From assembly GCA_043755595.1 (NCBI GenBank), contig JAYUSQ010000029.1, positions 1 through 64,000 of the forward strand: 64,000 nucleotides of DNA, given 5' to 3'. Below the pieces are notes generated by a model. That model did not search any database, was not told the origin of the DNA, and saw only the letters and a program-made list of their open reading frames with translations. Every line of letters begins with the position of its first letter. Within the stretch, counting starts at the first letter, position 1. The translations under genes were made by a program, and so were the position numbers. This stretch comes from VFZP01 sp043755595 (GTDB taxonomy: Bacteria > Acidobacteriota > Terriglobia > Bryobacterales > Bryobacteraceae). Below, piece after piece: positions 1 to 9,068 of the stretch.

Positions 1-714
1 CAGCCAGGTTGTTCAACTCACGCCGGCCCGGTGGGCGGCGCTCCGCTCGAAGCTGTAATCATCAGGGGTTCGCCGGACGCTTACCGTCAAACAATTACAA
101 CCTCAAGGCTGAGCGCGGCCTTTCAGCGTTCCAGTTCAAACACCGTTGGACCAATTCGTTCCTGATCGAACTGCCGTTTGGCAAGGGTAAGCGCTACCTT
201 GGCAACGCCGGCGCGGCGGCCAACGCGATTCTGGGCGGGTGGCAGTTGGGCGGCATCATCACGCTGCAATCGGGCTTCCCCGCCTCGATCTTCTGCGGTC
301 CGGGCAACTGGCAGAACAACGACACCACTTGCTACGCCGATGCGACCGGAATCAACCCAGACCTGCCATCAGGCGAACGCGGGCCGAGCCGGTGGTTCAA
401 TCCTGACGCCTTCGCCAATCGGCATTGGGGTCGCGAACAATAGGGCGCAGGATGTCACGACGTACCGCTATGGCACGGCGGGCCGAAACGTATTAATCGG
501 ACCGCCGATTGTGGGCGTCGATATGTCGGTGAACAAGAATTGGGCGTTGCGCGAGAACTACCGTCTCGAACTGCGCGGCGAATTCTTCAATCTGCCAAAC
601 CACCCGATCTTTGGGCAGCCGGGCACCTCGCCTGGGTCCAGCACATACGGCGTCATCGGCGCTACGCGTATCGATCCACGCGATATTCAGTTGGCTCTGA
701 AGCTGGTGTTTTAA
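1..714 (+). pseudogene. TonB-dependent receptor (Oar-like), C-terminal part, frameshifted
   Basis: This is the 3' end of a large outer-membrane receptor whose start lies outside the window. Frame 3 reads YNLKAERGLSAFQFKHRW, ELPFGKGKRY and GGWQLGGIITLQSGFPASI, which are typical of acidobacterial Oar-like TonB receptors. That frame stops at 441-443. The continuation, GTAGRNVLIGPP, MSVNKNW and RGEFFNLPNHPIFGQPG up to a terminal aromatic residue (LVF), lies in frame 1. The frames must switch between about 411 and 440. The barrel end is otherwise normal: the last strand ends in Phe. Either the gene is decayed or one indel is a sequence error. The first 20 codons of frame 3 also match the family poorly, so a second shift is possible. 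Confidence 0.8.
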
Positions 715-724
715 GTCAGACCGG

Positions 725-1612
725 TCAGACGCGTTTGTTTAGGAACGTGCCTTTTTCGAGTTCGTCGAAGGCCTGGCGTAGTTGCTCTTGCGTGTTCATC
801 ACGATGGGGCCGCGCCAGGCCACCGGTTCTTCGAGCGGTTGACCGGAAACCAGCAGAAAGCGAATCCCCGATTCGCCTGATTCGACCGTCACTTCATCTC
901 CGCGATCGAAGAGGACAAGCGACCGGTTGCCCGCTTCGACACCTCCACCTTCCAAACGTACCGGCTGCGGCGTTGAGGCATTGCCGAACACACCACTGCC
1001 CTCAAAGATGTAAGCGAAGGCGTGGCGCGTGGTTTCGATGGGCAGGGTGCGGCGTTTGCCGGGCGGGATCGAGATGTCGAGGTACATCGGGTCTGCGGCG
1101 ATGCCATCCACGGGGCCCCGTGCGCCCCAGAATCTGCCGCAAATGATGCTCGCTTGCGCCCCGTCGTCTTCGGTCACGACCGGAATTTCGGCGGCCTTCA
1201 TCTCCTGATAACGCGGCGCTGTCATCTTAAGGCATGCGGGCAGATTCGCCCAGAGCTGGAAGCCGTGCATGCGGCCTTGCGGGTCGCCTTTCGGCATTTC
1301 CTGGTGGACGATGCCGCTGCCTGCGGTCATCCATTGCACGTCTCCCGCCGCGATGGCGCCACGATTGCCGAGGCTGTCGCCATGTTCCACCGTGCCTGCC
1401 AGGACATAGGTGATGGTCTCGATGCCGCGGTGAGGATGCCAGGGGAAGCCTGCGGAGTAGTGGGCGGGGTTGTCGTTGCGGAAGTCGTTGAGGAGGAGAA
1501 ACGGATCGAAGTCCGAGGTGTTTGAAAAGCCGAAAGCGCGGCGGAGGTGGACGCCAGCGCCTTCACGCGTGGGAGTAGCCGGAATGACGCGCTTAACGGG
1601 TCTTATCGACAT
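725..1612 (-). CDS. Pirin family protein
   Basis: The 295-residue protein is a bicupin of the pirin family; some members (E. coli YhhW) oxidise quercetin, others act as transcription cofactors. The N-terminal cupin carries FPWHPHRGIETITY with His59 and His61, and IVHQEM with His103 and Glu105. These positions match the four metal ligands of pirin almost exactly, so a bound Fe or other metal is expected. Length and both cupin halves are complete. It lies 3 bp downstream of the cytochrome c/PHM-like gene on the same strand, so co-transcription is likely. The substrate cannot be read from sequence. Confidence 0.93.
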   Translation of the reverse strand: MSIRPVKRVIPATPTREGAGVHLRRAFGFSNTSDFDPFLLLNDFRNDNPAHYSAGFPWHPHRGIETITYVLAGTVEHGDSLGNRGAIAAGDVQWMTAGSGIVHQEMPKGDPQGRMHGFQLWANLPACLKMTAPRYQEMKAAEIPVVTEDDGAQASIICGRFWGARGPVDGIAADPMYLDISIPPGKRRTLPIETTRHAFAYIFEGSGVFGNASTPQPVRLEGGGVEAGNRSLVLFDRGDEVTVESGESGIRFLLVSGQPLEEPVAWRGPIVMNTQEQLRQAFDELEKGTFLNKRV

Positions 1613-1615
1613 ACC

Positions 1616-2812
1616 TCAGCGAAGCGCTGCCGTTTCGCGTCGAGGGGTGACCGGCACGGTGAAATCCAGCCAGCCGATCATCATCTCTTCCCAGGTTTGG
1701 TCTCCCCATCTCACATCTTTCGAGGGGTCAGGGTTGGCCTTGTTGTTGGGAGAGTTGTCGAACTTGGCGACGCAGTTGATGCGCGTGCCCGCCGGCAGCT
1801 TTAATGGCTCGGTCAGCTGGTAGTTGAGTTGCCAGCCGAAGTCGTATTTCGGTACGTCAAGGGCGATTTCTTCGCGGCCATCCGGGTAAACGATGGTGTA
1901 GCGGAACGCCTTGCCGCGGACGTGCATGTGCGGCATGAAGCTGTGCAGCACGACGTCGGACGGGGCTTTCCAAGTTGCGCGAACTTCATGATCGGGCGAG
2001 CCGGCCGGAATCAGGAACCCCGGGTTGATGGCGCGTCCGGTAATCACCTGTTCACGGACCGGACCTTTGGCAAACCGCAGTCCGAAACGGCTGCGATCCT
2101 TGCGCGCGGTGCCGGTGGGGGTGTAATGGAGCTGAATCCGGAAGATCGTGCCCGCCTTGACTAGTTTGGCAGTGCCGGGTTCAAAAACATTGGCAGGATC
2201 GCCCGGCGCCCAGCCCACCAGCAAGTCAGCGCCGGAATCGGGGCCTTCGCGTTTGCCATCGGGGCCGCGCATGAACACGATCACATGATGGACGACGTCG
2301 CGTTGATCGGGTCTCACTTCGGCCGCTTCGACCCAGACGTCTTCCTTGAAATTGCTGGGGACGGTGAAGTATTTGTAGGCCACGACGCCGGAAGCGGGCA
2401 CGTCGAAGTCCTCGCCGATATCGAAGATCAGATCGGGCTTGCCGATGTTCCAACCGTCGACGAACTCTCGTCCTGGCTTGGAATCTTTGCGATCGCCTTC
2501 GGAAGCGCCTGAGCCGGCCCATGTCGAGATCGTCTGTTTTTCGGCTTCGGTCAGGCGCCGGTCATTGCGGAAGTGCCCGAATTTTGGATCGGCCAACCAC
2601 GGCGGCATCCTGGCCGAAAGGACCGCTTGACCGATGGCAGCAGCCCAAGGGCGAACCTCAGTGTATGATGTGAGCGGCATCGGCGCAGCTTCACCTTTGC
2701 GGTGACACTCGACACAGCGCTTTTCGAGAATGGGCGCAACGTCCTTGTGGTAGGTCAGGCTTGCGGCCGGTAGCAGCACCGCCGATACGGCCATCAACGA
2801 TAGAATTCGCAT
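1616..2812 (-). CDS. Secreted cytochrome c fused to PHM-like copper monooxygenase fold
   Basis: I start at 2812 (398 aa) because ATG there follows AAGGGG and opens a signal peptide (MRILSLMAVSAVLLPAAS); an upstream in-frame start has no support. A haem-binding CVECH (Cys33, Cys36, His37) follows at once. The rest resembles the two jelly-roll domains of copper type II ascorbate-dependent monooxygenases: VVHHVIVFMRG gives a His-His pair, and MPHMHVRGK with its HxH plus a downstream YDFGWQLNYQ are the C-terminal hallmarks. The protein is probably periplasmic. Combining an electron-carrying haem with a PHM-like copper site suggests an oxidase that receives electrons directly, which is inference. 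Confidence 0.82.
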   Translation of the reverse strand: MRILSLMAVSAVLLPAASLTYHKDVAPILEKRCVECHRKGEAAPMPLTSYTEVRPWAAAIGQAVLSARMPPWLADPKFGHFRNDRRLTEAEKQTISTWAGSGASEGDRKDSKPGREFVDGWNIGKPDLIFDIGEDFDVPASGVVAYKYFTVPSNFKEDVWVEAAEVRPDQRDVVHHVIVFMRGPDGKREGPDSGADLLVGWAPGDPANVFEPGTAKLVKAGTIFRIQLHYTPTGTARKDRSRFGLRFAKGPVREQVITGRAINPGFLIPAGSPDHEVRATWKAPSDVVLHSFMPHMHVRGKAFRYTIVYPDGREEIALDVPKYDFGWQLNYQLTEPLKLPAGTRINCVAKFDNSPNNKANPDPSKDVRWGDQTWEEMMIGWLDFTVPVTPRRETAALR

Positions 2813-2860
2813 TCGCTCAAACACACCCCTTGTCAGAAACAATACCATAGGAGATTGCAA

Positions 2861-3391
2861 ATGCGAATCCTAGATGTGGGCTGTGGCGTGAACAAGTTTC
2901 GAGGCGCTATCGGGATCGATAACAATCCGGCTACCAAGGCGGATGTCCTGGTCGATCTGGACCATTTGCCTTACCCTTTTCGCGATTCGACGTTCGATCA
3001 GATCCGGGTGATTCATGTGATCGAGCACGTCTCAAGTGTGATCAAGACGATGGACGAATTGGCGCGCCTGGCAAAACCGGGCGGGCGGATTGTGTTGGCG
3101 ACACCGCACTATACCGATTTTTCTTCATTTTGCGACCCGACCCATAAGTGGCACTTGAACACGTATTCGTTTCGCTACTTCGGGGCCGACAATGCCGGTT
3201 TCGGTTATTATTCCCCCACAAAATTGCGTGAGATTTCTTGCCACGTAAAGCTACTAGCATTATGGAGGTATCTTGGCTTTGAACTGCTCGTGAACCATTG
3301 GCCGCGGTACCGGAAGTTCTGGGAGCACTACTTGTGTTTTGTCGTCCGGGGCAAGGTGATGGAGTTTGAGTTCGAAGTCTTGAAGAAATAA
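2861..3391 (+). CDS. Class I SAM-dependent methyltransferase
   Basis: The 176-residue product begins at ATG 2861, 8 bases after AGGAG; a TTG six bases upstream is less likely. ILDVGCGVNKF is motif I for S-adenosylmethionine, the Asp in IGIDNNP is the ribose-binding acid, and HVIEHV with ARLAKPGGRIVLATPHY are the later methyltransferase motifs. The protein is short, with little beyond the Rossmann core, so the substrate is not evident. It is divergent from the cytochrome c/PHM-like gene, with about 48 bp for both promoters, and is followed closely by YraN. Confidence 0.85.
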   Translation: MRILDVGCGVNKFRGAIGIDNNPATKADVLVDLDHLPYPFRDSTFDQIRVIHVIEHVSSVIKTMDELARLAKPGGRIVLATPHYTDFSSFCDPTHKWHLNTYSFRYFGADNAGFGYYSPTKLREISCHVKLLALWRYLGFELLVNHWPRYRKFWEHYLCFVVRGKVMEFEFEVLKK

Positions 3392-3394
3392 GCT

Positions 3395-3835
3395 GTGATC
3401 TGGCTGCTGACGCTGGTTTTCCGCTTGGCGGACGTGGTTCGACGGTTAGCGCGGCGGGGCGGCCGGATGGAGCACTCACAGGCCTTGGGCCGCGACGGCG
3501 AGGACCTCGCGCATCGCTTTCTCCAACGAGCGGGCATGGTCGTGTCGGCACGCAACTATCGGACGCCGGGTGGAGCGGCCGAGGTGGATCTGATCGCCCA
3601 CGAACGAGCTTTCCTGGTGTTCGTCGAGGTCAAAACCCGGGCGACGGACGAATTCGGGGCGCCCGACCGTGCAATTGGCATCGAGAAGCGAGACAAGATC
3701 AGGCGGGCGGCGCTGCACTACTTGCGCCGATCGGGCCATGACCCGGCGAAGGTGCGATTCGACACGGTCGCGATTGTGGCCGAGAGCGGCGGGTCGGCGA
3801 AAATCGACCACGTTCGCGACGCCTGGAGCCTGTAA
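3395..3835 (+). CDS. YraN/UPF0102 family endonuclease-like protein
   Basis: The family has the restriction-endonuclease-like fold. The sequence shows GRDGEDLAHRFL, AEVDLIAHE and VFVEVKTR, so the PD-(D/E)xK set is present (Glu63/Asp65, Glu78, Lys80). The GTG start at 3395 gives 146 aa with an extra hydrophobic N-terminal stretch (IWLLTLVFRLADVV). The usual family length of about 120 aa would fit ATG 3467 better, so the start is uncertain. It lies 3 bp after the methyltransferase stop. The biological role of YraN proteins is poorly known; a DNA-processing function is inferred from the fold. Confidence 0.85.
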   Translation: MIWLLTLVFRLADVVRRLARRGGRMEHSQALGRDGEDLAHRFLQRAGMVVSARNYRTPGGAAEVDLIAHERAFLVFVEVKTRATDEFGAPDRAIGIEKRDKIRRAALHYLRRSGHDPAKVRFDTVAIVAESGGSAKIDHVRDAWSL

Positions 3836-3912
3836 ATCGCAAGATCGGTTAGGTGTATTGACCGAGTGGATTTGAGGTATTCAAGACCGCCTTCGCCGCC
3901 GATTTATTACCT

Positions 3913-4359
3913 ATGATCCGCAAACTTCCCGCTACGTCGGCAATCGGCCCGGTGCTAGCCACGCTCGCAATTCTGGGTTCGGCCCCGATGGCGATCTGGT
4001 CATTCACGATGTTTTTGCTTTCAGTGAGCGGCAGGCTGGAATTTCAGTTTGCAAGCGCCGCGGGCCCGTGGGGGTTGTTGGTGCTGACGTTCTTAGGGAG
4101 TTTGGCATTTCGCCGCGCCATTACCGTGCTGCGCGGGATTCCAAGCTGGAACGGCAAGAGCTCACGCGTGGTGCGAGGCATGTTGCTGGTCGGCGTGGTC
4201 GCAATCACGCAATTGCCACTGACGCTGAGCCGCGACCAGTTCTACATGCCCGCTCTGACCGGGCCATTGATGATGATCCTGATTGGTGGATTGGCGACCG
4301 TTTTGGGCGGAGCCGTTCTCACACTGGCGGGCCGCGAGGAATCAACGCCAGGGGCTTAG
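3913..4359 (+). CDS. Small integral membrane protein, unknown function
   Basis: The 148-residue protein has four hydrophobic segments, near residues 12-36, 48-66, 86-102 and 112-138, joined by short polar loops, and no soluble domain. I recognise no family. It converges on the secreted metalloprotease gene with only 10 bp between them. That gap holds a TTTTTAG direct repeat but no clear hairpin. The ATG follows an AT-rich stretch with no strong Shine-Dalgarno sequence, so the exact start is moderately secure. Confidence 0.65.
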   Translation: MIRKLPATSAIGPVLATLAILGSAPMAIWSFTMFLLSVSGRLEFQFASAAGPWGLLVLTFLGSLAFRRAITVLRGIPSWNGKSSRVVRGMLLVGVVAITQLPLTLSRDQFYMPALTGPLMMILIGGLATVLGGAVLTLAGREESTPGA

Positions 4360-4369
4360 TTTTTAGTTT

Positions 4370-6868
4370 TTAGTTGGCGCGAACGGGGAACGAAATCTGC
4401 GCCGAGACGCGGCCATCAATGGAGACCGAGAGCGGCTGCGGTCCGGCTCCCATCAAGGAGTCGAGGACAAACTGCACGTTGTGGCTACCGTTGGACGGCG
4501 TGACTTGCGCGGCGCCGTGCTGCGCGATGCCGACTGTCACGACAACTCTCGAGGCGGCCACGGCTGAACCAGGATCACCCAAGCCACTGACGTTTACTGT
4601 GACCAATTCGCCGGGGCGCGCCGGCCGCAAAGCATCGACTCGTGTTCCCGAGATCGTTGCAAAGTTTACGGCGGGCGGCGGCAGATCGATACCCATTGCG
4701 AGCGGCAGGGCCGATTCACTGCCTGAGGAGACGTTGACAATCGCGGCGCCCGGATTCAAACCGGCCGGCACGCGGAAGCTGAGCAAGCCTGACGAATTGA
4801 CGATGCCCGACGCCGGCCGGTCTCCAACCGTCACCACCAGATTCGAGGCGTTCGCAAGCGGGCCAGTCAGACGAACTTGCGCCGTCGCTCCCACGGCGAT
4901 CTCCGAGCGGCCGGTTGCTGAATCCACTACTGGTCCGCGAAGGACCGAGTTGCGCGCGGAAGCGGGTGTGATCTGCAAACCACCCGGAAGACTCGCCAGG
5001 CGAAGGCCGTTCAAGACACTGACCGTACCGAAACCAGGGGTGGCGTTGGCGGCTACGGCGACGTTCACCAACATGCGGTTCGGACCGGTAACGAAGATGC
5101 GGCGGACCTGGATGGCGCTCGACCCGAAGGCGACGCTCGTGTAAGCTTGCGAGAACGCGCTGCCGTTCCCTATCACTTCAACCACCGCTTCTGAGCCGGC
5201 AGGCAAAGATGAAGGCGAGACGACGAACCCGAACGATTCACCCGCTTCGAACTCATAAATGGGCGGCTGCTGGATAAAGAGCGAACTCTGCCCGTCACGA
5301 TTCAAAGCCACCACGCGGGCCTGTTCGCCAGGGTTTCCCGTTGGCGGCACTACGGTCATCGATTGGTTCGTTGTATCGAAATTGCGGATCGGCGCAGATA
5401 CGCCGTTGAAGAGAATCTGCGTATCGGCGTCAAAGTTCGTTCCCGCAACGAACACCACCCGTGTGCCGCTTGCGTCGATCGAGGCGACGGCGGAAGAAAT
5501 GGACGGCGGGGCCGAACGAGTTAACCGGAACGCAGCCGGAAGCACGTAGAGGTCGTTATCTAGAGTGAAGGTCAAATGGCGCGTGCCGTCGCCTGACGCG
5601 AAATTGAACTGGAGGTCCATCTGCACGAAACGCGCGTCCTGCGAGTAAGGTTTCACACCGCCGGTAGGAATGACGGCTGAGCCGCCGATGACACCGACGG
5701 TTGCCCGGGAACTCAGGCCGTAGCCCGAGGCGACGATGAACGACCGGGCCGAATCGAGCGTCAGATGAGCTGGGCGAACGGCCAACTGCGCCGGGAAGCT
5801 GAACGTCTGAACGCCGAAGACGGAGGGGGCGTTGCGGTGCGTGACGGCGAAGTTAATGTTCTCCCTCGCTACGCCACTGCGCACCTCAATTGAATCGGCT
5901 CGATTGGCGTCGCGGGTTCCAGGGAAAAAGAGTGTGTCGAACGACGTACTGGCGTTGAGGAAACGCCCGTCTAGATCGCGCGGCGGTGTAATGCCCGCGT
6001 CAAACGATTCTCCCGCTACCAGTGGCGGCAGTGGATGTGCATAGACATAGTAAATACCGGGTGGAACGCCTTCGATCCGGTAGGTTCCATCGGGCTGAGT
6101 CAGCGCACTGATACCGCCGCCATCGACGGCGAGCGCGACAACCGAAGCGAGATTCACACCGGCGCCTGTCAACGTTACGCGCCCGGTAATGGTTCCCGTA
6201 GCGGCCACGGCCCCTTGAGCGGGATACAACATAGTCACGCCCGCTACATCGTCAAGACCGAGCGGCTGCGCTTTGGTTGTGCCGCGCGTGATGGACGTGG
6301 ACATCACGCTGGAGGTCAGCGTGTGTTGCAGACCGACGCAATGGCCCATCTCGTGAACGATCGTGAGAAAGGCTTCTTCCGACCAGCTTGGACGTTCCGA
6401 AGCGACAGGCAGAATCATCGTCGATTTCAGGATCGGGATGAAAACGCCGTTGCCGCCGTCGGTTGGGTCCGCTTTGATCGTCGGGCCACCCTTGGCGAAG
6501 ACGCCAGGAGGCAATTCGTCGAAGACCACTTCGATCATCGGCGTCGAATTTGTGGTGGCTCCCGGTGTGAAGAATCCGCCGAAGGCGAGCCGGAGATCCG
6601 ACGACGCGACGTCATTCCAGGCCTTGGCCGCGAGGCGAATCTGGCTGACCAAACCGGAGTAAGTATCACCGGCGGGCAGGCCCGGAGTCTGATCGGAAAT
6701 CAGAAAAGGGACCGTCTTGTTTTGGAGCCCGTCCACGTCGAACCGCTCATACACAGCTTTCCAGGGGGCGGTCCGCGAGAGGTACCGGACGAATTGATAG
6801 TGGCCCTGCGCGCCCATGGAGAGCGCAAGTACGGCCGCCACCATCGCCACTGGACGCTTCATAATCAC
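4370..6868 (-). CDS. Secreted matrixin-type zinc metalloprotease with regulatory-like and IPT domains
   Basis: The 832-residue protein starts with a signal peptide. Residues 172-182 read HEMGHCVGLQH, a complete zinc-protease motif HExxHxxGxxH, followed by SSVMS, whose Met189 fits the Met-turn, so this is a metzincin of the matrixin/M10 kind. Around residues 225-300 there is a carboxypeptidase-regulatory-like module (ITGRVTLTGAGV, YRIEGVPPGIYYV). The remaining 450 residues are IPT/TIG-like and Ig-like beta-sandwich repeats such as VVFVAGTNFDADTQILFNG. It is predicted to act outside the cell or on its surface. Its start overlaps the stop of the upstream gene by 4 bp, implying coupled translation. 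The substrate is unknown. Confidence 0.85.
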   Translation of the reverse strand: MIMKRPVAMVAAVLALSMGAQGHYQFVRYLSRTAPWKAVYERFDVDGLQNKTVPFLISDQTPGLPAGDTYSGLVSQIRLAAKAWNDVASSDLRLAFGGFFTPGATTNSTPMIEVVFDELPPGVFAKGGPTIKADPTDGGNGVFIPILKSTMILPVASERPSWSEEAFLTIVHEMGHCVGLQHTLTSSVMSTSITRGTTKAQPLGLDDVAGVTMLYPAQGAVAATGTITGRVTLTGAGVNLASVVALAVDGGGISALTQPDGTYRIEGVPPGIYYVYAHPLPPLVAGESFDAGITPPRDLDGRFLNASTSFDTLFFPGTRDANRADSIEVRSGVARENINFAVTHRNAPSVFGVQTFSFPAQLAVRPAHLTLDSARSFIVASGYGLSSRATVGVIGGSAVIPTGGVKPYSQDARFVQMDLQFNFASGDGTRHLTFTLDNDLYVLPAAFRLTRSAPPSISSAVASIDASGTRVVFVAGTNFDADTQILFNGVSAPIRNFDTTNQSMTVVPPTGNPGEQARVVALNRDGQSSLFIQQPPIYEFEAGESFGFVVSPSSLPAGSEAVVEVIGNGSAFSQAYTSVAFGSSAIQVRRIFVTGPNRMLVNVAVAANATPGFGTVSVLNGLRLASLPGGLQITPASARNSVLRGPVVDSATGRSEIAVGATAQVRLTGPLANASNLVVTVGDRPASGIVNSSGLLSFRVPAGLNPGAAIVNVSSGSESALPLAMGIDLPPPAVNFATISGTRVDALRPARPGELVTVNVSGLGDPGSAVAASRVVVTVGIAQHGAAQVTPSNGSHNVQFVLDSLMGAGPQPLSVSIDGRVSAQISFPVRAN

Positions 6869-7416
6869 CGGCGCTCCTGGGCCAGCACACGCTGCACACG
6901 AGCGCGCAAGTCGTTCACCGGAATCTTGAAGCCTGCGTCAGGTGTTTCCTCGCGCGTGATTGGATCGAGCATACCGGCGATCGCGGCGCGCGTGGCCAAC
7001 GGTTGCGCGCCATCCTTGGCCGCTGCCGCTGGCGCCGGTTGAATATCCAGCACGCCTTGGGAAAGGCCAATGATCTGCCGGTTGCCGCTTTTGCCCGCCC
7101 ACAGAAAGAAAACGTACTCGGCGCCTTCGCGAAGTTCAGGGGTGCCGGAAAACGTCTGACGCAGCCCTTGGAACGTGCCGCCGTGCAGGAAGATATCGAC
7201 GGTCGACGCCTCTGCGCCCTTCCAACGCTCACTTACGGCCAAACGGACCTGGGTCACGATCAGCGCCCCCCGCCGCAGTGCGGTGACGTTGGTCACCCGG
7301 CCCCGGACGATATCAGTGGACTTAACGATCATGTCGTCGAGCGCCAGCTTCTCAAGTGTAGTGGCAAATACACTCGTGGCGGCTAGAATCAGCGCGCACA
7401 CAAGCTTGGAGTTCAT
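6865..7416 (-). CDS. Secreted protein coupled to the matrixin metalloprotease
   Basis: The 183-residue protein has a signal peptide (MNSKLVCALILAATSVFA) and a mature part resembling an OB-like or beta-barrel module: STDIVRGRVTNVTA, VRLAVSERWKG, GAEYVFFLWAG and NRQIIGLSQGVLDI. I cannot name a family. It lies upstream of the metalloprotease with an ATGA overlap, so both are made together. An inhibitor, chaperone or presentation partner of the protease are the obvious ideas; the sequence does not choose among them. An intergenic gap of about 140 bp to the next gene contains no further ORF. Confidence 0.72.
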   Translation of the reverse strand: MNSKLVCALILAATSVFATTLEKLALDDMIVKSTDIVRGRVTNVTALRRGALIVTQVRLAVSERWKGAEASTVDIFLHGGTFQGLRQTFSGTPELREGAEYVFFLWAGKSGNRQIIGLSQGVLDIQPAPAAAAKDGAQPLATRAAIAGMLDPITREETPDAGFKIPVNDLRARVQRVLAQERR

Positions 7417-7557
7417 GATTCGATCTGCCTGCCCCCTGATTATGCACCCAAATTGCCAGACGAATCAATTGAAAATAAAAGCCTTAGTACCCCATCCCCC
7501 GTTCGGGTTGGCTACCTCTGACACAACACCGGGGCAATCTGCGACACAGCCCGGTTC

Positions 7558-8847
7558 CTATTGAAGAATCTTGGGTTTGCGTTCGTTGAAGACGAGTTTG
7601 ACGTCGACGGTCAAGGTCTGGTGATTGGGCGTGACGATGGCCCGGGCATTTTCGAGGCTGTCGAAAAGCTGTTCTTCCTTGATCCGGTTGACGAACATAT
7701 CTGGGTACTCGCCATTATAAGGCCCACCGGGTTTCATGGTCCAGAGGCGGCGGATTTCATGATCGCCATGGAGATCGAGGCCTTGGTGGGTCAACTTGCC
7801 AAACGTATATTTGGGGCCTGGGACGATCTGGAAATCGATCAGGCAGGTATTGGCCTGGTCGTTCAGTTGACGGCGAGCGTTGATCGTGGCCGCCATGTTG
7901 CCGTTCGCCCGCATCAACCGTTCGAGCCGGGATTGGGCGGCGGTGACAAGTTGGATGTCGGCGACTTCGCCTTCGGGCAGAGTGGCGGCTTTGATCATGG
8001 CGTCGGGAGCGCCGCCGGGGATGCCGGTCACTTTCGTCTCGCCAAAGGAAAAGCTGGCGCCCTCATCAATGGTGACCGTGACGGCCAATCCCTTGACGGC
8101 GTCCGACGCTTTGCTTTCGATTTTGGTGAAAGACATACGCAGACGCCCGCGCGCCTCGTAAATCTGGCGGATGCCGATTTCGAGCAGTTCACGGAAACGC
8201 GCTTCGCGGAATTGCGAGCCTACGGCCACCGGGTGAATCTTGTTCTGTAGCTCAAGCAGAGAAATCAATTTGTTGCCGTTGAACATCACCGTGGCAACGG
8301 CTGGCATTTGGCCCGGCGGGGCGAACATGACGATGGATTCGCCAGCGTCGGTTGTGAGCTTGCCTTCGACTTCGGACGGCTTGTTCTGCGATCGGAGGTA
8401 TTCGGACACGACGCCGGAGAGTCGCGATAGGACAACGGCGGCTCCAGGGATCCGGCGGTCAAACAGGGGCTCTTTTTCTTTCAGAGACGCGCGCAGTTTA
8501 GCGTCGTCCGCGTCGAGGCGATCAAAGCGGTACTCGAACAACTGAATCAGGTCGGTAACTTCAAACGTGACGATATAGCCTTTGTTGCCTGGCGCGGGCT
8601 GGTATCGGAAGCTGATGTTGGTGAACGCCCCGTGGGCCAATAGTTTGTCGCGAGCGGCTTCGATGCCTCGCTCGTCGATCGGCGCGCCGATTCGCAGCCC
8701 GGTCAGGGCGACGATGGCGGCCGGGTCATACAGCTTGCTGCCGGTGATACGAATCGCTTCGATGGGGTAGCGGGCGGGAGCGGGCGGGCCGGGTTGTCCG
8801 GCAGCCCAAGGAGCAAGCAGCAGCGCAGCCAGAAAAATACGTGACAT
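7558..8847 (-). CDS. Exported POTRA-repeat protein without a barrel
   Basis: I start at ATG 8847 (429 aa), which opens a signal peptide (MSRIFLAALLLAPWAAG) after GAGAAG; an in-frame start ten codons upstream adds a polar leader. At least three POTRA-like units can be seen: YPIEAIRITGSKLYD with ARDKLLAHGAF, then AVATVMFNGNKLISLLEL, then FSFGETKVTGIPGG with a last unit from KYTFGKLTHQGL. In BamA/TamA such repeats precede a C-terminal 16-strand barrel, but here the protein ends just after the last POTRA (VDVKLVFNERKPKILQ). A periplasmic scaffold or chaperone role is inferred. Confidence 0.8.
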   Translation of the reverse strand: MSRIFLAALLLAPWAAGQPGPPAPARYPIEAIRITGSKLYDPAAIVALTGLRIGAPIDERGIEAARDKLLAHGAFTNISFRYQPAPGNKGYIVTFEVTDLIQLFEYRFDRLDADDAKLRASLKEKEPLFDRRIPGAAVVLSRLSGVVSEYLRSQNKPSEVEGKLTTDAGESIVMFAPPGQMPAVATVMFNGNKLISLLELQNKIHPVAVGSQFREARFRELLEIGIRQIYEARGRLRMSFTKIESKASDAVKGLAVTVTIDEGASFSFGETKVTGIPGGAPDAMIKAATLPEGEVADIQLVTAAQSRLERLMRANGNMAATINARRQLNDQANTCLIDFQIVPGPKYTFGKLTHQGLDLHGDHEIRRLWTMKPGGPYNGEYPDMFVNRIKEEQLFDSLENARAIVTPNHQTLTVDVKLVFNERKPKILQ

Positions 8848-8939
8848 CACTTCTCTATATTGCGACGAAGTGGGCACCGATTGGTGGGTCAGTTATTTCT
8901 AGCGCCGGGCGGTATTCTGGAATAAGGAGGTCATTCGCT

Positions 8940-9068
8940 ATGGCGTTGACTGCGCTCCGGCGCCCGATCTGGGGGATGACATCAGTAGAGGAACTTGACG
9001 CCGCGTTGGCCGAGGCGACTGTTTCAGAAGAAGAGATGGAGTGCATAATCCGCAACTCGTCTAGATGA
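8940..9068 (+). CDS. Small ORF (42 aa) upstream of the decayed antitoxin/toxin pair
   Basis: A strong AAGGAGG lies 9 bases before ATG 8940. The product, beginning MALTALRRPIWGMTSVEELD, is acidic in its second half (ALAEATVSEEEMECI) and resembles no family I know. Its TGA stop overlaps the ATG of the next small gene (ATGA), so it looks like the first gene of the zeta-like module. It could be a real antitoxin component or a remnant. Confidence 0.45.
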   Translation: MALTALRRPIWGMTSVEELDAALAEATVSEEEMECIIRNSSR

